Below the pieces are notes generated by a model. That model made no database searches. It was not told the origin of the DNA and saw nothing but the letters and a program-made list of their open reading frames with translations. Below are positions 8,294-15,378 of a stretch of 38,377 nt of DNA, in pieces. Position numbers and translations under genes: made by a program. Positions within the stretch are counted from its first letter, which is position 1, and the number at the start of each line of letters is the position of its first letter. Source of the stretch: Oscillospiraceae bacterium (GTDB taxonomy: Bacteria; Bacillota; Clostridia; Oscillospirales; Ruminococcaceae); the NCBI GenBank assembly GCA_022769565.1, contig JALEJQ010000047.1:1-38377 (forward strand), written 5' to 3'.

Positions 8294-8722
8294 TTGAAAA
8301 TAATGTCCGTGGACTTCGGAGACAGCAGGACGGGACTTGCCGTATGCGATAAAAGCGAGTTTCTGGCTTCTCCGCTGACGGTGGTACACGAATATAACTT
8401 TGAAAAATGTGCAGAAAAGACTGCGGAGTATGCCAAAAGCGAAAAAGCGGAGCTTATCGTGGTAGGCTATCCGAAAAATATGAACGGTACCGTTGGCGAA
8501 CGTGCGGAGAAGTGCGAAAAATTTGCGGAGCTTGTAACGGAATTATCGGGAATCCCCCATAAAATGTGGGACGAGCGCTGTACAACGGTCTCGGCGCACA
8601 ATTATCTTAACGAGACTAACGTAAGAGGAAAGAAGCGCAAGAATGTTGTGGATGCAGTTGCAGCGGTGATCATTCTGGAAAGCTATCTTGGGTACAGGAA
8701 AAATCATCCGGAAGACAACTAA
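8294..8722 (+). CDS. ruvX: Holliday junction resolvase-like / pre-16S rRNA nuclease YqgF
   Basis: A 142-residue protein of the YqgF/RuvX family, RNase H fold, linked in E. coli to 16S rRNA 5'-end maturation. Conserved elements are IMSVDFGDSRTGLAVCD (first Asp), VVGYPKNMNGTVGERA, DERCTTVSAHNYL and the closing VVDAVAAVIILESYL (last Asp). The start is TTG at 8294, giving the usual MKIM-D-G opening; the ATG at 8303 would remove the first strand. It runs convergent to metK with the inverted-repeat island between them. Confidence 0.94.
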   Translation: MKIMSVDFGDSRTGLAVCDKSEFLASPLTVVHEYNFEKCAEKTAEYAKSEKAELIVVGYPKNMNGTVGERAEKCEKFAELVTELSGIPHKMWDERCTTVSAHNYLNETNVRGKKRKNVVDAVAAVIILESYLGYRKNHPEDN

Positions 8723-8885
8723 AGTATTACCTGCGGCAGCAGAATAAAGTTTACGTCCACGCTTTTCAAAGGGTGGCAGGGGTCAAGGGGACAGCGTCCC
8801 ATTGTCGCTCTCCGCAGAGAGCGAAATCCCCTAAACTAAGGCATAATGCAAAGCTGCGTTAAAATCAACAAAGTAATAAACCCAA

Positions 8886-8970
8886 AGGCGCAATTCACAT
8901 TAAAAAGCGAAACCGAATAAAGTTTTGTATAACACAAAACCTGCGGAAACGATTAATGTGAATTGCGCCT
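8886..8970 (+). mobile_element. 85-bp MITE-like palindrome, copy 1
   Basis: Perfect 15-bp terminal inverted repeats, AGGCGCAATTCACAT (8886-8900) and ATGTGAATTGCGCCT (8956-8970). The interior (AAAGCGAAACC .. AACCTGCGGAAACG) matches copy 2 at 9364-9447 on the opposite strand. Confidence 0.85.
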
Positions 8971-8998
8971 ATTCTATCTCGTATAAACAAAGTATCCC

Positions 8999-9041
8999 TC
9001 GGATAAAATGTACAGAGCGGAGCGATGTGCATTTTATCCGA
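8999..9041 (+). repeat. Palindrome with GAGCGGAGCGA core, copy 1
   Basis: Twelve-base arms, TCGGATAAAATG and CATTTTATCCGA, flank a core containing GAGCGGAGCGA. Copy 2 lies inverted at 9291-9335. Confidence 0.75.
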
Positions 9042-9100
9042 CACGGCAAACTATGGCATTGGTTTTCCTCACAAAATCAGCATTTTTTCACATTTTTTCT

Positions 9101-9125
9101 GTAGGGACACATTGTGCGCCCGTGG
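9101..9125 (+). repeat. Solitary REP-like palindrome matching the RAYT copies
   Basis: GTAGGGACACATTGTGCGCC followed by CGTGG differs only slightly from the two palindromes inside the RAYT gene 3.7 kb away. It is a candidate target or product of that transposase. Confidence 0.7.
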
Positions 9126-9176
9126 TTCAACGATTTTGGTGAGGTTCAACAAGCTTTGTCGGGGCAACGGCACTAA

Positions 9177-9276
9177 TACTAAACACCAATAAAATACAGG
9201 AAAAAATCTGCGCCGAAATCCACTATATGCAAGATTGTCGGCTTGATTTTTTCCAAATTTTAAATGGTGTTTAGTA
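9177..9276. mobile_element. 100-bp MITE-like palindrome at the centre of the island
   Basis: Perfect 12-bp terminal inverted repeats TACTAAACACCA and TGGTGTTTAGTA enclose a second pair, GGAAAAAATC and GATTTTTTCC. The TA-CTAA...TTAG-TA ends suggest TA target duplication as in IS630/Tc1-type elements; this is inference. Confidence 0.75.
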
Positions 9277-9290
9277 TAAAGTTTGTTATG

Positions 9291-9335
9291 TCGCAGAAAA
9301 ATACATTTCGCTCCGCTCAATATATTTTCCTGCGA
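9291..9335 (-). repeat. Palindrome with GAGCGGAGCGA core, copy 2
   Basis: Ends TCGCAG and CTGCGA, core TCGCTCCGCTC on the plus strand. It is the inverted counterpart of 8999-9041. Confidence 0.7.
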
Positions 9336-9363
9336 GGGTGACTTTGTTGTGATATGTAAGAAT

Positions 9364-9447
9364 AGGCGCAATTCACATAGTCGGTTCCGCAGGTTTAATG
9401 TTATATCAAACCTTACTTGGTTCCGCTTTCTGATGTGAATTGCGCCT
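9364..9447 (-). mobile_element. 84-bp MITE-like palindrome, copy 2
   Basis: It has the same perfect 15-bp terminal repeats as copy 1 (AGGCGCAATTCACAT). Its reverse complement aligns with copy 1 across the whole length with scattered substitutions and one deleted base. Confidence 0.85.
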
Positions 9448-9606
9448 TGTTAATCGCTGCTTTGCTGTTTTTGCTGTTACTTTGCTGTATGCCCTACTTT
9501 TAGGGGTGTTTCGCTCTCTGCGGAGAGCGACAAGGGGCTCCTCGCCCCTTGACCCTCGCCAAAGGGACTCGTCCCTTTGGAATCCCATTATCGCTTCGCT
9601 GTTTTC

Positions 9607-10785
9607 TTACTTTACCGCATTAAGCAATGCCTGTGTTCTGTCTGTTTTCTCCCATGCAACGCCTAAATCCTCACGTCCCATATGTCCGTATGCCGCAAGC
9701 TGTCTGTACTGGGGCTTACGCAGGTCAAGGTCATGGATTATTGCCGCAGGACGAAGGTCAAACACCTTTGTTACCGCTTCCGACAGCTTTTCATCGGACA
9801 CCTTGCCCGTTCCGAAGGTGTCTACAAGCACGGAAACAGGGTCGGCTACGCCTATTGCATATGCTATCTCAATTTCGCACTTGTCTGCAAGTCCTGCCGC
9901 AACTATATTCTTTGCAACGTATCTTGCCGCATATGCTGCGCTTCTGTCAACCTTTGTGGGGTCCTTGCCGCTGAACGCTCCGCCGCCGTGACGGGCATAT
10001 CCGCCGTAGGTATCAACGATTATCTTTCTTCCCGTAAGTCCGCTGTCGCCCTGAGGTCCGCCTATTACGAAACGTCCTGTGGGGTTGACAAAGTATTTCG
10101 TATCAACAAGAAGCTCCTCGGGAATAACGGGCTTTATCACCTTTTCGATAATATCCGCTCTTATTCTTTCAAGTGTTACCTCGGGAGCGTGCTGTGTGGA
10201 CACGACTACGGTGTCAACTCTTACCGGCTTGTCATTGTCATATTCCACAGTGACCTGAGTTTTTCCGTCGGGTCTGAGGTAGGGGATAACACCCGTCTTA
10301 CGCACCTCCGTCAGCTTCTTAGCCAGCTTATGAGCAAGAGAAATCGGCATTGGCATAAGCTCCGGCGTTTCGTTGCAGGCATAGCCGAACATCATTCCCT
10401 GATCTCCTGCGCCCGTAAGGAAATCATCGGCTTTTTCGCCGTTTTTATGTTCAAGAGCCTCGTCAACGCCCATTGCAATATCCGAGGACTGCTCGTCAAT
10501 GGACTGTATAACTGCGCAGGTGTGACCGTCGAAGCCGTATTTTGCACGGTCGTAGCCGATGTCTATCACCACCTGACGGACTATCTTTGGTATATCAACA
10601 TAGCACTGCGTTGTTATCTCGCCCATGCACATTACCATACCTGTTGTGGTGCAGGTCTCGCAGGCAACTCTGCCCATGGGATCCTGTTCAAGTATTGCGT
10701 CAAGAACGGCGTCTGAGATCTGGTCGCAGATCTTATCGGGATGACCCTCGGTAACGGATTCCGAAGTAAATAATTTCTTTGCCAT
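9607..10785 (-). CDS. metK: S-adenosylmethionine synthetase
   Basis: A 392-residue enzyme that makes SAM from methionine and ATP. The methionine/ATP motif GHPDK is at residues 14-18. The hexapeptide GAGDQG and the glycine-rich loop [20 protein letters not shown] are intact. Length is normal. An AAGGAGG site lies before the ATG. Upstream on the same strand are a 160-bp palindromic element, a terminator, a SAM-I riboswitch and a sigma-A promoter, so expression is feedback-controlled by its product. It is convergent with ruvX. Confidence 0.98.
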   Translation of the reverse strand: MAKKLFTSESVTEGHPDKICDQISDAVLDAILEQDPMGRVACETCTTTGMVMCMGEITTQCYVDIPKIVRQVVIDIGYDRAKYGFDGHTCAVIQSIDEQSSDIAMGVDEALEHKNGEKADDFLTGAGDQGMMFGYACNETPELMPMPISLAHKLAKKLTEVRKTGVIPYLRPDGKTQVTVEYDNDKPVRVDTVVVSTQHAPEVTLERIRADIIEKVIKPVIPEELLVDTKYFVNPTGRFVIGGPQGDSGLTGRKIIVDTYGGYARHGGGAFSGKDPTKVDRSAAYAARYVAKNIVAAGLADKCEIEIAYAIGVADPVSVLVDTFGTGKVSDEKLSEAVTKVFDLRPAAIIHDLDLRKPQYRQLAAYGHMGREDLGVAWEKTDRTQALLNAVK

Positions 10786-10804
10786 TTTAAACTCCTCCTT
10801 ATTT

Positions 10805-10964
10805 ATACTAATTCCAAATCAACCTATAGACAAATCCTCGGCTATAATAATCCAATTCTGCGTCTGGCTCCCTTGAAAGGCATCAAGCCTTCCTGCGGTC
10901 TCCTTCCTTGACTTGGATTATTCTATCTGTCGGCTTTGTCTATAGAACGATTTGAAATTAGTAT
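10805..10964. mobile_element. 160-bp MITE-like palindrome in the metK leader
   Basis: The ends ATACTAATTCCAAATC and the complement of GATTTGAAATTAGTAT are inverted repeats that continue inward as CTATAGACAAA / TTTGTCTATAG and GGATTATT-type arms. It lies between the riboswitch terminator and the metK ribosome site and is transcribed as part of the leader. Its TACTAA..TTAGTA ends resemble those of the element at 9177. Confidence 0.8.
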
Positions 10965-10965
10965 C

Positions 10966-11002
10966 AAAAAACAAAAGCGCCCGAAAGATACCTTTCAAGC
11001 GC
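10966..11002 (-). terminator. SAM riboswitch expression-platform terminator
   Basis: Minus-strand hairpin GCGCTTGAAAG-GTAT-CTTTCGGGCGC (11 bp with two G-U pairs), then TTTTGTTTTTT. It sits directly after the aptamer, as expected for a transcriptional OFF switch. Confidence 0.9.
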
Positions 11003-11020
11003 TGCGAATTTTAAACAAAT

Positions 11021-11132
11021 TCCTCATCTCTCGGATTTTCACCGCAGGATTTAGCACCTTTTCTGACAAACTTCCATTTGCAATTAGGTTGCCGGGCTTC
11101 ACAGGACCAGTTCCTCCGCCACTCTTGATAAG
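11021..11132 (-). promoter_or_regulatory. SAM-I (S-box) riboswitch aptamer
   Basis: The minus strand reads CTTATCAAGAGTGGCGGAGG, then ACTGGTCCTGTGAAGCCCGG, CAACC, GGTGCTAAATCC and GAGAGATGAGG. These are the P1 strands and the conserved P2/P3 core of the S-box. SAM binding would stabilise the anti-antiterminator and stop transcription before metK. Recognised from motif layout, not a covariance-model search. Confidence 0.96.
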
Positions 11133-11154
11133 GCATTATTCTATTATGTTATAC

Positions 11155-11183
11155 ATTATAGCATTATTCCCCGTGTAAGTCAA
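11155..11183 (-). promoter_or_regulatory. Sigma-A promoter for the metK leader
   Basis: Minus strand TTGACT, 17-bp spacer, TATAAT. Transcription would start about 15-20 bases before the riboswitch P1 helix. Confidence 0.88.
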
Positions 11184-11187
11184 TACC

Positions 11188-11236
11188 AACACTGCATATT
11201 TTGAAAATAAAAAAACACTGCATATTTTGAAAATAA
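11188..11236. repeat. 26-bp-period tandem duplication
   Basis: AACACTGCATATTTTGAAAA plus TAA occurs twice (11188-11210 and 11214-11236), separated by AAA. It lies between the 3' end of the HTH gene and the metK promoter. Confidence 0.85.
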
Positions 11237-11259
11237 CCGCAAAAAAACAGGGAAAATGT

Positions 11260-12537
11260 TTATTTTTTACTCTTTTTCTGCAAATGGTCGATGATGATGT
11301 AATAAAAAGGTATGGTCATAAGGAAGATAAGTCCGCATACCCAGTTAAAAAGGAAACCGCAGAATATATACGCCCATACCGCCAGTACAGGGTAGCAGAA
11401 TATCAGCAGATTGCGCTTTTTTATTGCCTCCTTGCCCGTATAGTAAATGGGGATAAGGAAGAATATTGTCCATATGAACTGCCAATATCCGAACATAAAT
11501 CCCGAAGCAAGGAACAGGAACGTTACACCGATAGGCAGCGCCCCGTCAACAAAACCGATAAAAGCCTCGCCGAAGCTCTTTTCGCCCCTGCGGAACTTGC
11601 GGAAGGCGTTGACCCAAATATAATACACGGGTATTGCAAAGAATATCATCCACATTGGGTGAGCAAGATGTACAGCGCAGGCTGCGAGAAAAACACAGGC
11701 TACAATAAGCGGAAACAGCTTGTCAAGCAGCGTTGCAGGCTCTTTATGCTTGCTTTTTTGTTCGGGTTTTCCGCTTTTTGCATTTTCTCCCGGCATTTTT
11801 GCAAAATTGTCAAAGGCTTTTTCCATTTCTTTGTCTATGTTTTTCCCGATATTTTCAAACTTCTTATCAAAATTTTCAAAGCTCTTGTCCATATTTTCAA
11901 AGTTCTTGCCGAAATTCTCAAAATGCTTTTCAAAGCTGCTTTCAACTGCATTTTCAAGGCTTTCGCCGTTCTTCATTTTTCCGTCAGCTTCGGAAAGTGC
12001 CTTTGCTGTGGTATCTATAGCCTGTTTTGTTACGTTTACAGTAAAGCCTGCCACGCTTTTTATAAAGCCTGCGGCAGTTCCGTTCTGCTGCGGCTGTTCC
12101 GAGTTACCGTCAGCCTGTGGGGACTGTGCCGAGCTTTCCTTTGCAGCTTCGCCGTAAGCCGCTCCGGGTGCGCCCTGAGGTTCGGAATAAGAACCGCTCA
12201 CATCTCCGCCGGAAACGGAAGGACGTCCGCCGGGGTAGATCTCCCCGTCATCATCAACGTAAGGGCGGCTGTATTCTCCGCCTGCATAGTCCTCCTTGCG
12301 CAGAGAGATACCCTCGCTGTCGGGCATTGGTACGCTGTCCGTCTTTAAAAGCTCGTCAAGGGTCACGCCGTACAGCCTTGCAAGCAGAATAAGATTATCT
12401 GTATCGGGAGAAGCCTCGGCACGCTCCCACTTTGACACCGCCTGTCTTGATATTCCTATTTTTTCGGCAAGCTCCTCCTGGGAGTAACCGTTTTTCTTTC
12501 TAAGCATCTGAAGCCTGTTTGCAGTTTCAACGTTCAT
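11260..12537 (-). CDS. XRE-type HTH membrane regulator with heptad repeats
   Basis: A 425-residue protein. Residues ~8-62 are a Cro/C1-type helix-turn-helix (GYSQEELAEKIGISRQAVSKWE). A polar, Gly/Ser/Glu-rich linker follows. Around residues 200-245 are four near-perfect seven-residue units (HFENFGK, NFENMDK, SFENFDK, KFENIGK), likely an amphipathic or coiled-coil stretch. The C-terminal ~150 residues hold about five to six hydrophobic segments rich in aromatic residues, ending in a basic tail (KKSKK). The layout suggests a membrane-tethered DNA-binding protein that senses an envelope signal; the signal is unknown. AGGAG lies 7 bases before the ATG. It is transcribed alone from a promoter near 12650. 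Confidence 0.85.
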   Translation of the reverse strand: MNVETANRLQMLRKKNGYSQEELAEKIGISRQAVSKWERAEASPDTDNLILLARLYGVTLDELLKTDSVPMPDSEGISLRKEDYAGGEYSRPYVDDDGEIYPGGRPSVSGGDVSGSYSEPQGAPGAAYGEAAKESSAQSPQADGNSEQPQQNGTAAGFIKSVAGFTVNVTKQAIDTTAKALSEADGKMKNGESLENAVESSFEKHFENFGKNFENMDKSFENFDKKFENIGKNIDKEMEKAFDNFAKMPGENAKSGKPEQKSKHKEPATLLDKLFPLIVACVFLAACAVHLAHPMWMIFFAIPVYYIWVNAFRKFRRGEKSFGEAFIGFVDGALPIGVTFLFLASGFMFGYWQFIWTIFFLIPIYYTGKEAIKKRNLLIFCYPVLAVWAYIFCGFLFNWVCGLIFLMTIPFYYIIIDHLQKKSKK

Positions 12538-12555
12538 TTCACCACTCCTAATTAT

Positions 12556-12568
12556 ACGCTCAAAGCGT
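12556..12568. promoter_or_regulatory. Possible operator palindrome before the HTH gene
   Basis: ACGCT-CAA-AGCGT lies 19 bases upstream of the start codon, inside the 5' leader. Autoregulation by the XRE protein is plausible but unproven. Confidence 0.3.
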
Positions 12569-12638
12569 CACTATCCCGATATTTCCATAAATCAGCCGAA
12601 TGTCAAGCAAAAAGGGCGGCTTTTCTATGTCATAACAA

Positions 12639-12667
12639 AGTATAACATATTCCGTGCCTTGTGACAA
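12639..12667 (-). promoter_or_regulatory. Promoter for the HTH membrane regulator
   Basis: Minus strand TTGTCA, 17-bp spacer ending in TGT, TATACT (extended -10 TGTTATACT). It gives a leader of about 95 bases. Confidence 0.7.
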
Positions 12668-12887
12668 CCAATTCTGGTTTGCATTTGGAAAAATTCATAT
12701 TTTTTCTTCCGCAACTATCGGTTGCATTGGCTTGCCTGCGTGGTTTGGCGGTATTTTTTGCTGTTTTGCGCAGTCTTGTTTCCCGGGTAATTTTGCAAAA
12801 ATTTTTGCATTTTGTTAAGAAAGCATTTTCAAATTTTCCTTTATATGGGTCTAAGTATATCTGCCGTGTACGCCCAAGAAAAAAGTA
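12668..12887. other. Intergenic stretch without recognised gene
   Basis: The space between the HTH promoter and the HD-gene terminator. Short open frames on the plus strand lack ribosome sites. No tRNA, repeat or riboswitch-like layout is visible. Confidence 0.5.
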
Positions 12888-12915
12888 AAACCGCAGACGG
12901 TCATATCTGCGGTTT
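12888..12915 (-). terminator. Terminator after the HD-domain gene
   Basis: Minus-strand hairpin AAACCGCAGA-N8-TCTGCGGTTT followed by TACTTTTTTC. It lies 19 bases after the stop of the HD gene. Confidence 0.8.
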
Positions 12916-12933
12916 AATTTTTTTTCAAATCAA

Positions 12934-13470
12934 TTATGTATCAGCCTTTGCCTTGCCGAATCTGCGCTTAAAGAAGCTGCTTATTACCATTTTTCTGTAA
13001 GCCGCTACCTCCATAATTCCGCACAGCTTATCCGTAAAGACGATAACAAGGGTCTCACGGTATCTGGGCAGTGAAAACAGATTCAAGGGAAACATATGCT
13101 TCTCTATAATGTCGCTCTCAAGGTCGGAAACGTAAAAGTTCTTTTTCACGTTTTCAAGGGCTTTCTTTGCGTGGGTGAAGCCGTGGAGCCTTTCTCCCTT
13201 GGGGGGCTGATATGTATGCCAGTCGTAAAGAAACAGGTCGTGAAGCAAGCCTGCTCTTGCGCCTGCTCTTTCGTTAAGGGAAAACAGCTTGCAGAGCTTA
13301 TAATTATAGTATGAAACGTTCAGACAATGCTGAAAACAGGTCGTATTGCCGTGGTGGGTATAGTTTTTCATCTCCTGGACAACATCGCTGTCGAGAAGAT
13401 CTGCAATAAGATAGTGAAAAGTGCTGTCCTCGCTTTCAAGGTCAGCTTTTGAACCAATAGCCTTTAACAT
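12934..13470 (-). CDS. HD-domain phosphohydrolase-like protein
   Basis: A 178-residue protein of the HD superfamily (metal-dependent phosphohydrolases). The visible metal ligands are the His of FQHCLNVSYYNY, the HD pair in AGLLHDLFLYDW, and further histidines in GFTHAKKAL and IEKHMFPL. The family includes nucleotide and cyclic nucleotide hydrolases; the substrate cannot be read from the sequence. The frame is complete with a weak AGGAAGG ribosome site. It has its own promoter near 13565 and terminator near 12900, so it is a single-gene unit divergent from the mraZ operon. Confidence 0.85.
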   Translation of the reverse strand: MLKAIGSKADLESEDSTFHYLIADLLDSDVVQEMKNYTHHGNTTCFQHCLNVSYYNYKLCKLFSLNERAGARAGLLHDLFLYDWHTYQPPKGERLHGFTHAKKALENVKKNFYVSDLESDIIEKHMFPLNLFSLPRYRETLVIVFTDKLCGIMEVAAYRKMVISSFFKRRFGKAKADT

Positions 13471-13550
13471 TTCGGTTTAAACCTTCCTGCACTTAATTTG
13501 TGCCGTACAATCAAATGGAATGGCGAATGCTTACACTTTAATTATATAAT

Positions 13551-13580
13551 ATAGTACGCAGTAATTTCAACTGTGAGTAA
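13551..13580 (-). promoter_or_regulatory. Promoter for the HD-domain gene
   Basis: Minus strand TTGAAA, 18-bp spacer, TATAAT, about 80 bases before the start codon. From here to 13764 is AT-rich DNA with nothing else recognised. Confidence 0.65.
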
Positions 13581-13764
13581 TTACATATTTACAAGCATTT
13601 TGTGAAGTGTTTTTGTTTATTTTTTATATATAGCGGCATTTTCTTATTTTATCCTACAAAAACCGCACACAAACAAATTTTCGGAACTTTTGTTCATTGG
13701 TAAATTTGCACTAAACGGGGCGGAAAATTTTTTAATTTATTTCTTTGCGTTTTTTTTGTTTTGG

Positions 13765-13793
13765 TTGCAAAATCCAAAGGAATGGTGTATAAT
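13765..13793 (+). promoter_or_regulatory. Promoter of the mraZ (dcw) operon
   Basis: TTGCAA, 17-bp spacer, TATAAT. Transcription should start near 13800, inside the first MraZ-type box, leaving a leader of about 185 bases. Confidence 0.8.
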
Positions 13794-13799
13794 ATCATT

Positions 13800-13840
13800 A
13801 AAGTGGTGAAGGAGACCATAAAAGTGGTGATAAGTGGTGA
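13800..13840 (+). promoter_or_regulatory. MraZ-type operator, three AAGTGGTGA boxes
   Basis: AAAGTGGTGA at 13800-13809 and 13821-13830, and TAAGTGGTGA at 13831-13840. The last two are exactly 10 bp apart, the first 21 bp before the second. MraZ proteins are known to bind GTGG-type direct repeats before their own operon, so autoregulation of the whole cluster is likely. Confidence 0.75.
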
Positions 13841-13851
13841 ACTTTCAACAT

Positions 13852-13876
13852 AGTTTTCCACATGATGTGGAAAACT
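13852..13876. promoter_or_regulatory. Perfect 25-bp palindrome with two DnaA-box-like halves
   Basis: AGTTTTCCACAT-G-ATGTGGAAAACT. Each half contains TTTTCCACA, which fits the loose DnaA box TTWTNCACA. It lies in the mraZ leader just after the MraZ boxes. It may bind DnaA or another dimer, or fold as RNA. Confidence 0.5.
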
Positions 13877-13985
13877 TCTTCCCCACATATACGGGAAAAC
13901 GGTGGAAAATCGTATAAATCAGCTGTTTATGCGTTTTTTCGACAGTTTGTTTTCAACAATGCAATGCGGAAAGGCGGTGTAAAAC

Positions 13986-14414
13986 TTGGCAAGCGCTTCT
14001 TTAATGGGTACTTATGAACATACAATTGACGCAAAAGGCCGTATGGCGTTCCCCACTAAGCTGAGAGAGCGTCTTGGGCTAAGTTTTATCGTCACAATCG
14101 GTCTTGACAACTGCCTTTATGTATTTTCCGAGGAAGAATGGGAAAACTTTACCGAAAAGCTCCGCACTCTGACGGGTGAGAAGGCAAAATCTGCCAAGCT
14201 TTTCATTGTAAGAGCCTGCCCCGTTGAGCCTGATAAGCAGGGACGTATCCTTATTCCTCAAAATCTGAGAGAATATGCCGGACTCACCAAGGACGTTACC
14301 GTTCTCGGCGTTATAAACAGGGCGGAAATCTGGGATTCAGCACGTTTCAACGAAATGAGCGGCGCTATTTCCGAAGAAATGCTTTCCGACGCTCTTGCAG
14401 ACATTGCATTTTAA
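13986..14414 (+). CDS. mraZ: Transcriptional regulator MraZ
   Basis: A 142-residue protein with two AbrB/SpoVT-like domains. The first begins MGTYEHTIDAKGRMAFPTKL, and the second contains CPVEPDKQGRILIPQNLREY. It represses or tunes the division and wall operon by binding repeats at the promoter. The start is a TTG at 13986 with AAGGCGGTG seven bases upstream; the ATG at 14004 has no ribosome site and lacks the usual residues before GTYEH. It is first in the cluster; rsmH follows after 15 bases. Confidence 0.95.
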   Translation: MASASLMGTYEHTIDAKGRMAFPTKLRERLGLSFIVTIGLDNCLYVFSEEEWENFTEKLRTLTGEKAKSAKLFIVRACPVEPDKQGRILIPQNLREYAGLTKDVTVLGVINRAEIWDSARFNEMSGAISEEMLSDALADIAF

Positions 14415-14429
14415 GAAAGGACTGCCGCA

Positions 14430-15353
14430 ATGAGTTTTTCACACGTTTCCGTTATGCTTGACGAATGTATCGAAGGGCTTGACATTAAGCCCGATGGTAT
14501 TTATATAGACGGTACCTGCGGCGGAGCGGGACATTCCTGCGAAATAGCCAAACGGCTCACAAACGGCGGTCTGCTCCTTGGCATAGACCGTGACCCGGAT
14601 GCGATCGCAGCCGCTTCGGAACGGCTTGCGCCCTACAACGCAAAGGTGCTGAAAGGCAACTTTTCCGATATGAAGGCTCTTGCAGACGCAGAAGGTGTTT
14701 CGGAGGCTGACGGCATACTGCTTGACCTTGGAGTGTCCTCACATCAGCTTGACACCGCCGAAAGAGGGTTTTCCTACCACAGCGATGCTCCCCTTGATAT
14801 GAGAATGTCACAAAGCGGCGTTTCCGCAAGAGATATTGTAAACAACAGCTCCTATGAGGAACTGAGCAGGATACTCTGGGAATACGGTGAAGAGAAATTC
14901 TCCCGTAAAATTGCCGATACTATTATAAAAAAGAGAGAAATAAAGCCTATTGAAACCACTTCCGAGCTTGCGGATATAGTCCGTGAGTCGATCCCGGCAA
15001 GGTTCCGCAGGGAAAAGAACCCCTGCAAAAAGACCTTTCAGGCAATAAGGATCGCTGTAAACTGCGAGCTTGACGAGTTGGACAAAGCCCTTGACGACGG
15101 CTTTGATATGCTTAAACCGGGCGGAAGATTCTGCATTATCACCTTCCACTCCCTTGAGGACAGGATAGTGAAGCAGAGATTTGCAAGTTTCTGCACAGGC
15201 TGCACCTGTCCCCCCGATTTTCCTCAATGCGTATGCGGAAAGAAGCCGAGAGGAAGGCTTGTAAACCGCAAGCCTATTGAAGCCTCCGAAGAAGAGCTTG
15301 CGGTAAACAACAGAAGCCGCAGTGCAAAGCTCAGAATCATAGAGAAACTTTAA
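14430..15353 (+). CDS. rsmH: 16S rRNA m4C1402 methyltransferase
   Basis: A 307-residue SAM-dependent methyltransferase acting on 16S rRNA C1402, formerly mraW. The SAM loop GTCGGAGHS lies near residue 30 and DRDPDAI follows. LDLGVSSHQLD and ERGFSYHSDAPLDMRM are family signatures, and the helical insert includes KNPCKKTFQAIRIAVN. The C-terminal NNRSRSAKLRI is typical. Complete. AAAGGA precedes the start. Confidence 0.97.
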   Translation: MSFSHVSVMLDECIEGLDIKPDGIYIDGTCGGAGHSCEIAKRLTNGGLLLGIDRDPDAIAAASERLAPYNAKVLKGNFSDMKALADAEGVSEADGILLDLGVSSHQLDTAERGFSYHSDAPLDMRMSQSGVSARDIVNNSSYEELSRILWEYGEEKFSRKIADTIIKKREIKPIETTSELADIVRESIPARFRREKNPCKKTFQAIRIAVNCELDELDKALDDGFDMLKPGGRFCIITFHSLEDRIVKQRFASFCTGCTCPPDFPQCVCGKKPRGRLVNRKPIEASEEELAVNNRSRSAKLRIIEKL

Positions 15354-15378
15354 ACGAACAAAAGAAGGAATTATAAAA

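Larger units (their letters stand above)
8764..9056 (+). repeat. Left arm of nested inverted-repeat island
   Basis: The arm holds, in order, a block of hairpins (GGTCAAGGGG, then TCGCTCTC-N4-GAGAGCGA), an 85-bp MITE-like palindrome (8886-8970) and a 43-bp palindrome (8999-9041). The whole arm, including the linkers, aligns with the reverse complement of 9280-9580, for example AACAAAGT..CCCTCG in both arms. No plausible gene lies inside. Confidence 0.85.
9280..9580 (-). repeat. Right arm of nested inverted-repeat island
   Basis: The reverse complement matches the left arm block by block: palindrome 9291-9335, MITE 9364-9447, then the hairpin block 9493-9580 (TCGCTCTC-N4-GAGAGCGA, AAGGGG..CCCCTT, CCAAAGGGAC..GTCCCTTTGG). 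The hairpins lie just after the metK stop on the minus strand and might help end transcription, although no T-run follows them. Confidence 0.85.

Noticed and set aside
9440-9991. Plus-strand frame across the repeat arm and the end of metK
   Set aside because: It begins in the inverted-repeat island and overlaps metK antisense, without a ribosome site.
9682-10716. Long plus-strand frame (344 codons) across metK
   Set aside because: It lies wholly opposite metK, has a cysteine-rich translation of no known family and no ribosome site; it is a codon-bias shadow.
11227-12348. Long plus-strand frame (373 codons) opposite the HTH regulator
   Set aside because: Antisense to a gene with a clear HTH domain; its Phe/Leu-rich part is the complement of the heptad repeats.
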